DNA of 64,000 nt from Cladobotryum mycophilum (taxonomy: Eukaryota > Ascomycota > Sordariomycetes > Hypocreales > Hypocreaceae). The DNA lies in assembly GCA_036429605.1 (NCBI GenBank), contig JAVFKD010000002.1, forward strand, positions 3,348,001-3,412,000, read 5' to 3'. The position numbers and the translations under genes are program-made. A model generated the notes under the pieces. It was given only the letters and a program-made list of their open reading frames with translations. It searched no databases and was not told the DNA's origin. Positions 11,660 through 23,026 of the stretch are shown piece by piece; positions within the stretch are counted from its first letter, which is position 1, and every line of letters begins with the position of its first letter.

Positions 11660-12808
11660 ATGGATAGTCCACCAACCTTACCGTCCCGGCCTCTTGGTCT
11701 CAGTCAGTCACAGGCCTTCAGTCTCCTGGTAAGCAGTTAATCCCTGCCAGTGATCTGGCATAAAGCAGGACCGCAAAAAGAAGGCCAGCCTCGTTAGGTG
11801 CTGACGTAGAATTGATGACAAGACGGCATACTGCCTTGTATATGTGCTCCCTCTTTACGCATCCGCAGACACCAGGCCTTCTAGAAACCGATCAAGAGAT
11901 GCACCGCAGTCCATCCGTGCTAGAATACGTTCTGTATCACTCTCAACCGCCGTTTGCTCTCTCGTCACTTTCCTGCTCTTGCCACAGATTTGCCGCCAAT
12001 CGTTACCCAATGCATTCGATTGCAACCCATGGCACCTCATGGGCTACTGGCCGTTGGGCTTGGCTGAGGCCGCTAAAGCATCTTTACTGACCAGTCTCTT
12101 GTTTGCCGGTCCTCTTTATGAATGTCTCATCATCGACGGCGTTTGGCGACAGTGGTTCTCATGCCTCCAGCCTCTCCAGGAACTCTGGACTGATTGGCCT
12201 ACTTGGCGGAACATGGCTGCCGTAAGTCCATGCCTTGCCACTGAAACACACACCATCTACCCGGATTTCAGTCCCCCGCTGCCCTTACTACAAGTATGTA
12301 TTGCTGATCTTACTTGCAGGGCCCTGTGACAGAGGAATGTCTCTTCCGTTCCGCGGCAGTGCCACTCTTATTGCTTGCTGGCTCTAGCCAAGCCCAAATT
12401 ATCTTCCTATCTCCCATTGTGTTTGGGTTGGCCCATGTTCACCATTTTTACGAGTTTCGCATTACTCATCCCCAGACGCCAATCATTGCTGCGATCGCAC
12501 GCTCCGTTCTCCAGTTCTCGTACACGTCTCTCTTTGGCGCCTACGCAACGTTCCTTTTCCTGCGCTCGGGGTCTCTGCTTGCCGTCATCCTCGTCCATGC
12601 TCTCTGCAATTCAATGGGCCTTCCACGCGTCTGGGGCTGCGTTGAACCGTACTGGATATCTCCCGTTGAGGCTTCACGTCCTCGATCAACAGTGATTTGG
12701 ACAGGCATTTATTACGTGTTGTTAGTTGGCGGTTCCATGGCTTGGTGGAAGAATTTATATCCCTTAACCCAGTCGTCTGTAGCTTTGGCAAACATTGGGA
12801 ATAGTTAG
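11660..12808 (+). CDS. RCE1: CAAX prenyl protease 2 (Rce1)
   Basis: ER membrane endoprotease that removes the last three residues of prenylated CAAX proteins such as Ras and a-factor-type pheromones. Exons 11660-11728, 11823-12221 and 12320-12808 are all in phase 0 and give 318 residues. The ABI/Rce1 signature is complete: GPVTEECLFR at residues 157-166 (Glu pair and Arg), FGLAHVHHF with His around 195, and LVHALCNSMG with His at about 249 and Asn at about 253. These positions lie close to those of the catalytic residues known in yeast Rce1. Several hydrophobic segments flank them. The start MDSPPTLPSR is the first ATG in a short exon joined to TAYCLVYVLPLYAS. The gene converges on MMM1, with 147 bases between stop codons. 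Confidence 0.93.
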
Positions 12809-12955
12809 CCTGCTCCCCGTATTCCAAGCCACGGTTGGATAATGAGCTAGATTCTGACTATCACCATCTCATAACTGGAGATCCCGTGAACAGAATCGGT
12901 CGCTTCTTCTCGCTTTGTTGTCCTCTAACTTGCTATTCAAATTTGCCAACTATGC

Positions 12956-14256
12956 TTAAGGCCGCTTGTCCATGCCGAGGCTAGCCAGTGAACTTGGCCT
13001 TGAATACTCATCCTCCTCTCTAGGTGGTCTGCGTTGCCGTAATGCAGCCTGATTAATATCGCTTTCTGTGACAACCTCTCTACGCCGTGACTCGTCTCGT
13101 AGCTCTCTAGCCGTCTCCTTCCCTTTAGATCGTCCCGTAGATACTGGCGCATCTGTCATAGCGTCTTCTGGTCCTCTGGTATTCTTCTTCCGAGGCCATA
13201 AGCTTGGAAGGGCAATTTCTTGAAAGCGTGGTTCCACCACCCGCTCATCAAACCACCGATGAAGCCGCGCTTCCACCAACTGCGCAATTTTAGGCACATC
13301 TTGTAACCGAGACCTACTACCGAGAAGACTCCGGATAGAAAAGTCCAATCGATAGTCATCAAGAAAGTTGAAGGCCATCATCGTTGGAGTTGACTGAGAG
13401 GGATTGCTTGGAATAAACGATATAGATAGCGTCCCACTAAACCGCACAACCGAAACTGATAATGCTACAGGAAGAACAGCAGAGAGCTTTTTCGGATAAT
13501 TGAGTAAGAGTTTGGTCTCCAGTGCTAGAGTGAGCATGTCGCTCAAATCTACGTCCATTCGGGCCTGGAGTCGCGTGCCATCTCTGGCAGCTGAAACGGG
13601 GTCGAATTTCACGCCGTTTCCTAACCCAAGCCCATCTTCATCGACAGGAATAACGCGACAATTGCTGAAGATGGGGAAATCCTCGCCCAGACTTAGTTCG
13701 GTAACCCTGATCTCGTCCAAAAAGTCCGGCCGCGATGTCCCATTCAAAGCCTTGGTCAATGAATTAAGAATAGCATCGTCATGTTGCGCATCACTGCGAA
13801 ATTGCGCTATCGTTTGGGCAATGAGAACGTTGAACCAGTCCAAGCTCTCCGGTTGATGGCTATCCACGTTGTAGTACGTCTTGCTCAGAATGGATCCTAT
13901 TGTCAGTGAGGGCGGGCTCCTTAAGACTGAAGATTTTTTGCGATTCAGTGTTTGACCATGGCGGAGACTTGGTGATCGCAGACTCAGTAATGACTGTTTA
14001 TGGGCCAGAGTCCTAGATCGGCGCTCTGTTGCCCTTAGGGAAGCGGTCACATCTGGTGAAGGTGGATCCCCAAAGATGAAGAATTTGATGAAAGCTGCCA
14101 GTATTAGGACGACAGAGAGTTGCCCAACAACAAGTCCTTGGGTGAAAGAGAGGCTTTGCGTAGTAATCCGAGTCAGCTTATATGGCCCGTGATTGAGTGA
14201 GTGAGAAGGCCAACTCACGTTGGTTCATGTCGTGCTGGGCAAATGCTTGATTCCAT
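12956..14256 (-). CDS. MMM1: ERMES subunit Mmm1 (SMP domain)
   Basis: ER-anchored subunit of the ER-mitochondria encounter structure, which tethers the two organelles and moves phospholipids. Two exons, 14256-14219 (MESSICPARHEP) and 14153-12956, join in phase 2 to 411 residues. The first conserved block is LSFTQGLVVGQLSVVLI, leading into a single membrane segment at about residues 19-41. The SMP lipid-binding domain follows, including SLDWFNVLIAQTIAQFRSDA, DVDLSDMLTLALETKLLLNYP and LPVALSVSVVRFSGTLSISF. The C-terminus is basic and Arg-rich. The 38-base first exon was chosen because it supplies the correct phase; a shorter ATG at 14228 would put the join out of frame. The gene diverges from VPS45. 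Confidence 0.93.
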
Positions 14257-15009
14257 GGCGCATAGAGTGGTGATGATAATTAGTAAAATGCGCCCTCAAT
14301 CTTCTCTCTGAGTTAATTTTTTTTTTTTTAGCTCTGTATCGAGATGCACTATCAAGTGCAATGCCATTCGCTGTGTGCCAACAAGGGTGAAAGAGATTAT
14401 GCAATGGGACGGCAAGCGAGTGAGTGAGGAACAATATGGTGTCTGAATCACTCGTTCGTCCTCAGGCATCCAGTTAACCAATACAAGTCGTTGAATTGTC
14501 GTTTAATGCTGCGTTCAATCTCTAGCAAATTGTACAGAAACCACCAGCTCTCTAGCGCATTAAATTATAAAGCCCATCAGGCATTGATTCAATTGACATA
14601 TCTACTACTCCATAGGTAGGTTATTACAATTAATCTTTTAAACTTGGTCCTACTCCTTGTTTGCCAGCCAAGACTTGTGTCCAGACATTAACTCGCGGAA
14701 AGTAGTTGATCCGCTCCCGCTTAAGATATATATATACTCCGTACTTCAATGAGTTTCGCCACGCTTAGCTGATATATGGTCTGGAGCGTCACCACATGCC
14801 ACCCTGTACATACAGGAGCCACTCACTTCAACCTAAGCGCTTAAAGCCACATCACGTACTTCGTCTAATGAAAGTCTCATAACAATTACTCAACTGAAAC
14901 TAATAGACACAGACTGCTAGATCATAGCTATTTGCCTGTCTACACAAACTCTCAGAACCTATTCTGGCATGATATAATGTAGCTTGCTGCCGACAACGCC
15001 TTGCCCACC
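14257..15009. other. Divergent spacer MMM1/VPS45
   Basis: About 750 bases shared by two divergently transcribed membrane-trafficking or membrane-contact genes. No gene seen. A T9 run lies near 14321-14329. The ATG of VPS45 at 15010 has a good context (CCACC before ATG). Confidence 0.5.
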
Positions 15010-16806
15010 ATGGATGTCTCCCAAGCCATTGCGGGATACATCTCAAAGATGGTAACATCTTCTGGTGATGCCTCTTCCTCCAAGATGAAGATCTTGCTTC
15101 TGGATAGAGAGACTATATCTATCGTCTCAACAGCGATTACGCAGTCGGCCTTGCTCAATCATGAGATCTATCTTATTGACAGGCTGGACAATACGACCCG
15201 TGAGAAGATGCGCCACCTTCGTTGTCTTTGCCTTGTCCGCCCCTCGCCCGAGACCATCCAGCTGCTCATAGATGAGCTCCGTGATCCCAAGTACGGAGAA
15301 TATTATCTTTACTTTACAAACGTGGCCAAGAAGTCGTCGCTAGAACGCCTTGCCGAAGCGGACGATCATGAGATCGTCAAAACAGTCCAAGAGCACTTTG
15401 CAGATTACGTGGTAATCAACCCCGACCTCTTCAGCCTTAACCTATCTCTTCCAACCAGGCATATCTGGGCCGGGAACGCCGATACGTGGAATCCTGATTC
15501 TCTACAACGATGCGCCGAAGGTCTCATTGCAGTTCTGCTTTCCCTCAAGAAAAAGCCTCTCATCAGATATGAAAGGAGTAGTCCTCTAGCCAAAAAGTTG
15601 GCTTCAGAAGTCCGCTACTTGATGACGCAGGAAGATCAGTTATTTGACTTCCGCAAAGTTGATACGCCACCTATTCTCCTTGTATTGGATCGCCGAGAGG
15701 ATCCAGTAACCCCTCTCCTTACTCAATGGACTTATCAGGCCATGGTTCACCATTTACTCGGCATTCATAATGGCCGTGTTGATCTTGGCACTGTTCCAGA
15801 TATTCGACCTGAACTCAAGGAGATTGTGCTATCTCAAGACCAAGATCCCTTCTTCAAGAAGAACATGTTTCTGAACTTCGGTGACTTAGGCGGAACCATT
15901 AAAGATTATGTGGAGCAGTACCAATCTAAGACTAAAAACAACGCAAACATTGAATCCATATCGGACATGAAGCGTTTTATTGAAGAATATCCAGAGTTCC
16001 GGAAACTATCTGGTAATGTGAGTAAGCATGTTACTCTGGTATCCGAGCTCAGTCGTCGCGTTGCCGCCGAAAATCTACTAGAGGTCAGCGAGTTGGAACA
16101 AAGTCTTGCTTGCAACGACAACCATAGCTCCGATCTTAAGGTATTTATGATCTTTGTGCTGCCCACGCCTTGGCAGCAATTGGCTAATTGGTTTATATAG
16201 ACGACCCAGAAAATAATCCAGTCGCCCAATGTGACCCCTGAGAGCAAGGTTGGATTGGTGGCGCTCTATGCTCTGCGTTACCACAAACACCCTTCCAGCG
16301 CGCTTCCAATGCTAATCGACCTCCTCGTGGCCGCCGGCAATGTACCACTGAGACAAGCATCCCTCGTTCCGAAAGTGTTAACATATCACTTATCATTACA
16401 TTCATCAGAGGCACGAGGTGGCATTACAGACATATTTGAGTCTGCTGGGATATTTTCTGGTGCTTCTAGCAGGTTTAAGGGTTTGAAAGGGGTGGAGAAT
16501 GTTTACACTCAACACAGTTCGCTGCTGGAGAATACTTTGCAAAATTTAATCAAGGGACGATTGAGGGATCAACAATACCCATTTGTTGAAGGAGGTGGTT
16601 CGACCAGGGATAAACCACAGGATATTATCGTATTCATGGTGGGCGGTGCTACCTATGAGGAGGCCAAGATGGTTGCGGGAATAAATGCTTCAACACCTGG
16701 TGTTCGAATTGTTCTGGGAGGTACTTCCATTCACAACGCTGCCACATTTTTGGAAGAGGTTGAGGATGCAGTATCCTCGTGGCCAGAGTCGGTAATTAGG
16801 AAATAG
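15010..16806 (+). CDS. VPS45: Sec1/Munc18-family protein Vps45
   Basis: Binds the Tlg2-type syntaxin and directs SNARE assembly in endosome-to-Golgi and vacuolar traffic. Two exons, 15010-16140 and 16201-16806, join in phase 0 to 578 residues, the usual length for Vps45. Typical blocks are MKILLLDRETISIVSTAITQ, HEIYLIDRLDN, HLRCLCLVRPSPETIQLL, ILLVLDRREDPVTPLLTQWTY near the middle, and the C-terminal DIIVFMVGGATYEEA and RIVLGGTSIHNAATFLEE. These are diagnostic for the Vps45 branch of SM proteins. An in-frame TTG nine bases upstream is not used; the ATG at 15010 has a strong context. MTO1 follows in the same direction 254 bases after the stop. Confidence 0.95.
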
Positions 16807-17060
16807 GTAATAGGTAATTCGCGTAGAAATTGAAGCAGTGAAGTTGATACCATGGGCATACCTCTATTACATACACACATAAACCTCCTTTAGTTAAAAT
16901 ATAATTGCATAATTCGATGTAATGTGGGGCAGCTACTGGAATATGGGGTTTATGCATATAAAGACCAATTCCCAAATCGCCTACCCTGTTATCTCGTCAA
17001 GCTGGGGAAGGGGAAAAAAAGTCGAGTACTGGTTTTTACTAAAGCATCTGCCATAATGCG

Positions 17061-19199
17061 ATGCGTTCCATATTATATTCTAGATCACTGTACTGGCGGA
17101 GCTTGCGCCGCGGTCGAAAGGTCCGCCATTTTGCAAGCGTAGCCGAAAATTCTAGGTTCGTAATGATGAGTCTCATGGCCTCTATTCGGCATATCAAATT
17201 AACACCGTCTTTTAGGCTATTTGATGTCGTTGTTATAGGTGGTGGCCATGCAGGTGCTGAAGCGTGCGCAGCAGCAGCCAGGGCTGGAGCTCGAACCGCT
17301 TTGGTTACGCCCAAACTTGATAACCTTGGAACATGCTCATGTAATCCAAGCTTTGGAGGCATTGGCAAGGGCACTATTATCCGAGAAATTGATGCTCTTG
17401 ATGGAGTGGCAGGTAGGATTATTGATAAGGCAGGAGTCCAGTTTCACCTCCTGAACCGGAGAAAAGGACCAGCCGTTTGGGTACGAAAAGAAAACAACCC
17501 TCAATACAGTTAATGTTGATCCCTAACTTCTTTGCAGGGCCCTCGTGCACAAATTGACAGGAGTCTCTACAGGAAACACATGAGAGAGGAACTCGAGACA
17601 TATCCCAATCTCTCTGTCATTCTCGGGAGCGTATCTGACATTGTTTTGTCGTCAAGTGATGACCCCTCTGGAATCGTCAAGGGTGCCATTGCTGGCGTAC
17701 GGCTAGAGTCTGGTGAAGTTCTTCCCACCAAAAGGGTGGTAATCACCACTGGCACATTCCTAGGGGGTGAAATACATATCGGGCTTCAGTGTTACCCTGC
17801 GGGCAGAATTGGCGAGGCGGCAACTTTCGGTCTCAGCAAGTCACTCCGAGACGCTGGGTTTCAGCTGGGACGATTGAAAACAGGAACGCCACCGCGTCTT
17901 GACAGGGATACTATCAACTGGGGGATCCTTCAAAAGCAGACAGGCGACGAACCGCCCCTGCCATTCAGCTATCTCAATGATCGTGTTGCCGTTGAGAACC
18001 AATTGACTTGCAGCATAACATACACCAATAGTGCATCACATCAAGTTGTGCGAGAGAATCTTGACAAGTCAGTTCACATTAGGGAGACGGTCAAGGGTCC
18101 CAGATACTGCCCTTCTCTCGAGTCCAAAGTTATGCGTTTCGGAGAAAAAGAACGTCACATAATTTGGCTTGAACCTGAAGGATTTGATAATTCGGTTATC
18201 TATCCCAACGGCCTATCTATGACGATACCCGCCGAGGCGCAAGAACAAGTTCTGCGCACCATCGGAGGACTGGAACAGGTCAAGATGCTGCAGCCTGGGT
18301 ATGGTGTCGAGTATGACTATGTTGACCCTCGTGGTTTGAAATCGACACTGGAGACAAAGGCTATTAGCGGCCTCTACCTGGCAGGACAAATCAATGGCAC
18401 TACAGGATACGAAGAGGCTGCGGGTCAAGGAATTATTGCCGGAATGAATGCAGGACGAGCGGCTCTCAGATTACCCGGTGTTTCGCTCTCTAGATCAGAT
18501 GGTTATATTGGCATCATGATTGACGACTTGATAACGAAAGGGGTCACCGAGCCTTACCGAATGTTCACAGCCCGAAGCGAGTTCCGAATGGCAGCTAGGG
18601 CGGACAATGCTGATCTAAGATTGACGGAGAAAGGACGAAATTGGGGCGTTGTTTCTGATCGACGATGGCGAGCGTTCTCAGATGAGAAGCAGCAGATCGA
18701 AGACCTTACTAGAGCCCTTGCATCTGTTTCCCTGATACCGGAAAGATGGGCGGAACTGGGTTTCCAGCTGAAGAGAAGCTCTCAACGTCGCAGCGGTATT
18801 GATATGCTTCGATTATCCAACACTAGCACGCGTATTGAACTTGATCAGCTGAGTTCCATTGTTCCCGACATCCTCTCCTATCCGCCACGAATCAAAGATA
18901 GAGTTGTTATCGAAGCTTCTTACGCGCCTTATATCAAGATGCAGGAGGCTGAACGTGGCCAGTTTACCAACGACGAAAACATCCGCATTCCTCTTGATTT
19001 AGATTACGATACAATTCCTGGCTTAGCCCTGTCAGAAAGGGAGGTTCTCCGAACAACTAGGCCTGAGACTCTAGCACAAGCTCGTCGCGTGGAGGGAGTA
19101 ACACCCTCGGGGTGTATTCGACTCCTTGCACATATTCGTCGTCGTCGCTCCGCAGCATCGCTGGCTACAGCCCAGTCTGAGTTGGAGACAATACTTTAA
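17061..19199 (+). CDS. MTO1: Mitochondrial tRNA uridine-34 modification enzyme MTO1/MnmG
   Basis: FAD protein that, with the GTPase MSS1/MnmE, installs the 5-carboxymethylaminomethyl group on wobble uridine 34 of mitochondrial tRNAs. Exons 17061-17480 and 17538-19199 join in phase 0 (GPAVW then GPRAQIDR) to 693 residues. Seen: dinucleotide-binding VVVIGGGHAGAEA at about residues 56-68, GTCSCNPSFGGIGKG, GRLKTGTPPRL, and YLAGQINGTTGYEEAAGQG, all classic MnmG blocks. The N-terminus is basic with MRSILYSRSLYWRSLRRGRK, a likely mitochondrial presequence. Bases 17156-17215 could be an extra 60-base in-frame intron; skipping or keeping it changes only 20 residues before the FAD domain, so the precise N-terminus is uncertain. 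Confidence 0.93.
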
Positions 19200-19523
19200 A
19201 GAGGTAATGGATTCAATTCCTACCTTGAGATTTCATCTCGTGTTAAATTGGAGAGATGCCCATTCGATCTCACTGAAGAAATTTTCCTTTTACAGTAAAT
19301 GCACTTTTATTAGATGTACAATTAGATGCCATGCTGACATCATCGGTCTTTGCGACATGGAACACAAAACGTATGAACCGTAGGCGTGAATACATGATGT
19401 CGAGAAGAATGCGAGGTATAGATATAAAAAGTTGCTGAACAGCTCTATAAGTCTCCTTTTGCGAGACATCCTTTTTCTCTTGCTAATAGACTCTGGGTAT
19501 GGCATGCACTGATTGACATATTG
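19200..19523. other. Convergent 3' spacer MTO1/CRD1
   Basis: Contains the two 3' regions; no gene or repeat recognised. Confidence 0.5.
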
Positions 19524-20655
19524 CTAAGGCTTCGGTTTATTGAGAATCTTGACAGCATCTTTGGTATAGACATAACTGGCGCCGCTCCATACTGTTGTTG
19601 CAGCCACGACATACCTATTCATAATACACGGTTAACATCCACTGGCCGATACCACATAAAATAAGTTGAAGCGATATCATATGACCCATGTACAAACTGT
19701 GAAACTTACTGCATAATAGTCAGGGCTGGCGCCATATCAACTGCAATGATAGGCGCCGCGGTAGTAAGCCCAACAAGGGCAAGCTGGAGGAACGTATTAT
19801 ACTTGCTAATCGTAGTTGGACGAACTTCGGCCGAGGGCAGTGAAAAGTCCCAGTAACGAGCAAATGTCTTGGGAGGAGGTAACGAAATCCATCGATAGTA
19901 AATAGCAGAGATTGCGAGTCCAACGTCTCTGCCTAGAATGATGGTGGCCACCCATACTGATGAGGACCCGATTCTCCATTAGTTGACGTTATCAATCTAC
20001 CGTCATTGGGGGAAGTGGTGTCCACCTCTAACCACCAAGTTGATGTTGTTCGCCTATTCGCAAAACGTACCTGGCAGAGCCCCTTTAACAGCCAAACAGA
20101 CGGTCAATATCGTCATCAATATCTTATCCGCCATAGGGTCGATCACCGTTCCCACCACCGTTCTACAATTCCATCGCCGGGCAATCCAGCCATCGAGTAA
20201 ATCTGTGACACCCGCATAGGCGAGTAAACCCACTGCCCACACATGCGCATCCTGCAGCACAAGATAGCCCACAACCGGCGCCGCCACAAGTCGAGTAAAC
20301 GTCAGGATATTCGGTATTGTGTATATATCCTCGTGAACAGTAATTTTATCCTGGGTCGCCGACCGGGATGCGAGTTTGGACTGGAAATTGGACGGCTTGT
20401 TAGAGGGGAGTATTCGCCTGATCAGCAATGTTAGACGCCTAAGCCAGTATCTAAAGGGGTGTGCATTGTTTATACTCACTTGTCGGTTAACTGTTGCTGT
20501 TGCTGTTGCTGCTGCTGCTGCCGAACGTCATTGTAAGCCGGAGACGTGGTAAACAAGCCGGATTTTCGGCTTAAAGAAAACGGTACAGCAACTAGGCGCC
20601 GGCGCAGTGGCACTGGCACTGGCATGCATTGGAGCAACCTGAGAGACGGCACCAT
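19524..20655 (-). CDS. CRD1: Cardiolipin synthase (CDP-alcohol phosphatidyltransferase)
   Basis: Condenses CDP-diacylglycerol with phosphatidylglycerol to make cardiolipin in the inner mitochondrial membrane. Four exons (20655-20480, 20417-20071, 19956-19710, 19614-19524) join in phase to 286 residues. The full CDP-alcohol motif DGx2ARx8Gx3Dx3D is present at residues 134-156 (DGWIARRWNCRTVVGTVIDP then MAD). The preceding block TIPNILTFTRLVAAPVVGYL is typical of cardiolipin synthases. The N-terminus (LRLL...PLRRRLVAVPFSLSRKSG) looks like a mitochondrial presequence. Unusual: a run of ten Gln at residues 46-55, directly before the first splice junction. The GTG upstream is not a likely start; the first ATG is 20655. 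It converges on MTO1. Confidence 0.93.
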
Positions 20656-21586
20656 GGCATTGGCTCTCACCCACTCACCATCAATCGTATTCTCAAAATG
20701 GATGCTATCGCGAATGCAGTCAGGATTGTCTTTGCCGTTAATGATTCTTTTAGATACATAAGCTAATTTGATATCGAATTATCGGGGTTATTAGATTATT
20801 GCTTATTAAGTAGAAAAAACACCGCCCCACGGCGTTTGATAGGTAGCCAGAAATACCCTAAAAATCATGGATCAGGGCGTGATTTCCCCTGCCCCTTGGC
20901 TGGGTGTACCCATCTAGGAGACAAATTGTATCGATAGACTTGCATACTCGCCCTGAATTGCTCGTCTCTACCAACTCCTTTACTGCCATCTGCTACTCTC
21001 ATTGTTCTAGATTTTTTCTACATCTATGTCTAGTTTTTACATTACCCAAACTTGAGTCACACAATGGCTTCACTCCTGTCTCTGAAGAGAGGCGCTCATT
21101 TACGTCATTACTTTATTTCAAGTATTTGAATAATACAGGACTACTATGGGGATCCGAGCTGCAACCAATCAATACTTTTGTTGAATCATTGCAGACTAGG
21201 TGTCCCTTGCAGGTCCCGTGTCCGCTACCTACCCATATAACCTGTCTAACTGCGCATACTCCCGGCCCAGGGATGCAAGAGAGGAAATGTAGTATACAGA
21301 AGCCAACATCCGTCCATTGCCACCCATGTATGACAACTTTGCTTGTTCTTTCAATATCGCCGTTCGCCAATTGCTTGCCCAAGATTCATCCAGAGCATAG
21401 CCCGAAACGCCTAAGCCAAATACCAAAACTCCACAAGAACGCACGCAATCATGCGCATACACCCAATACTAAGAAAAAGGAAATTGTTATACACCACTTT
21501 GTAATGGCAGCAGAAGAAAGCCAATAGCATAATATGCTGGGCCGCCGAAGCCTTATATATGGATTTTCTCCATATCAATACTACCA
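20656..21586. other. Spacer between WOPR gene 3' end and CRD1 promoter
   Basis: Both flanking genes are on the minus strand, so this stretch holds the CRD1 promoter and the WOPR gene 3' untranslated region. A 207-codon plus-strand frame at 20904-21527 lacks any family resemblance and starts at a non-ATG codon. Confidence 0.5.
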
Positions 21587-23026
21587 TTACACTCGCCTGA
21601 CATCATTTGGGTTGCTAGACCACTGCTGAGAACCGTCACCGGCCTGGCCATCATAGTAAGCTTGATCAGAGGGCCCATCCATGCCCCCAAACCCCCAATT
21701 AGTGCTTTGATCTTCAAAATTGTAAGACTGTGATACACTATCATCACCATTACCGATAGCGTCTGGTTCGGCTTTCAGTTGCCGAGGAGGTGAAGGGAAT
21801 GTTTGTCCTTGTGCAGCAACGGAGGCTGGTCTAGATTGTACAAAGTATGGTGTCTGGGAAATAAAGGAAGGGTGGGATGGAACCGAGCGTCCTTCAGAAA
21901 ATGAGTTTATTGACATAGAGTTCATGTCGGGCTGCTGCGCGGCTTCGAATGTAGCAGAATGCCGGCGGGGTGAATTATGCGAAGGCATATTGCGGGGAAA
22001 CTCTGGAGCGATGCCGCTGTTAGAAGGATATCGTGGTGGTCTGGTTGTGTTAAGAGCATAGTGTTCAGCAGTATGGCCAACGTATGAAAGGGCAGCAGCA
22101 GACGTGACTGGAGGCATATAGTTTGTTTGCATGTGTTGTTGCTGCTGGTGGTTGTGATGGTGTTGATGTTGGTGTTGGTGTTGATCTTCTTGGTGGGAGA
22201 ACCCATAGTGCGGCGGCGGTGGTGGTCCGGTGTAATTTGATGATTGAATAGGCTGGAAGCTTGGAAGCGACATCGCCCGAGAAAGGCCGCCGTGATTCAT
22301 CTCATGTGAGTTGATCGACAAGGCAAACAATGCCGGCGGCGCTGCTATGCCAAAGCGCTCATCGTACTCAATTTCATCGATGGGAGCTCGGAAACTTTGT
22401 GACATGATTAGTTCGCCGCGGGGCATGAGGGTTCGCAACTGGTGGTGTTTGCTAGGGGTGGTCAGACGACCGGATTGCACATCACTGATGCTGTAATAGC
22501 TGACCAAGTGATGAGGAACACCCTGGAAAGATATGCTGATAGTTTTCTTGACTAGGCCATTGGTCTTGAAGGGATATGAATCTACCAGAGAGCCAATGAG
22601 GGCTCTTTCTGAGTCCTTACTTGCCGTAGATGGGTCTACAGCAGAAGAGAGGAGCGCGCCAGGTCGAGAGGGAGCCTCAGTCTTGGTGACACCCTGTGGC
22701 TTTTTGTTCTTCTTGAGGGCCCTCTTCTTTTCACCTGGAGGAAAGGGCTTGTCGAGCTCGCGATAGACGAGGAAGTTGTTAAGGATGCGGCTGGGGCTCC
22801 ACGAAACACCGTCGGTCCAGCGTTTGATGCCTGAAGCATGTTCCTCATAGATGAAAATGTTGCCGCTCTGTATGAGGTCCTGTCGCTCACGGTCGTGTGG
22901 GCGACGGGGCACGTGGTTAAGTTGGCCGAGAAGACAGGCCTCGAACAGGACGAGGGCGTCGAGAGTAGAAGCTACATGGCCCTTGAACGTGGGATTGAGG
23001 GGGTTTGATTGATTCTCCATTGTCAT
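21587..23026 (-). CDS. SGE1: WOPR (Gti1/Pac2) transcription factor, Sge1/Ryp1/Wor1-like
   Basis: Fungal master regulator family that binds DNA and controls morphology, conidiation, effector or secondary-metabolite genes. A single exon encodes 479 residues from ATG 23026 (MTMENQSNPLNPTFKGHV); an in-frame TTG upstream is not used. The WOPR domain fills about the first 230 residues: ALVLFEACLLGQLNHVPRRP, SGNIFIYEEHASGIKRWTDG, VSWSPSRILNNFLVYREL and DKPFPPGEKKRALKK (WOPRa), then GLVKKTISISFQGVPHHLVS and YYSISDVQSGRL (WOPRb). These match the Sge1/Ryp1/Wor1 branch better than the Pac2 branch. The C-terminal half is low-complexity, with PPPPP, alternating His/Gln and QQQQ tracts, as is usual for its activation region. 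The 6.2 kb upstream has no gene, typical of heavily regulated WOPR genes. Confidence 0.92.
   Translation of the reverse strand: MTMENQSNPLNPTFKGHVASTLDALVLFEACLLGQLNHVPRRPHDRERQDLIQSGNIFIYEEHASGIKRWTDGVSWSPSRILNNFLVYRELDKPFPPGEKKRALKKNKKPQGVTKTEAPSRPGALLSSAVDPSTASKDSERALIGSLVDSYPFKTNGLVKKTISISFQGVPHHLVSYYSISDVQSGRLTTPSKHHQLRTLMPRGELIMSQSFRAPIDEIEYDERFGIAAPPALFALSINSHEMNHGGLSRAMSLPSFQPIQSSNYTGPPPPPHYGFSHQEDQHQHQHQHHHNHQQQQHMQTNYMPPVTSAAALSYVGHTAEHYALNTTRPPRYPSNSGIAPEFPRNMPSHNSPRRHSATFEAAQQPDMNSMSINSFSEGRSVPSHPSFISQTPYFVQSRPASVAAQGQTFPSPPRQLKAEPDAIGNGDDSVSQSYNFEDQSTNWGFGGMDGPSDQAYYDGQAGDGSQQWSSNPNDVRRV

Noticed and set aside
20904..21527. 207-codon plus-strand frame in the spacer below the WOPR gene
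   Set aside because: Starts at a non-ATG codon, has mixed low-complexity translation, no domain, and lies antisense to the expected 3' region of the WOPR transcript.
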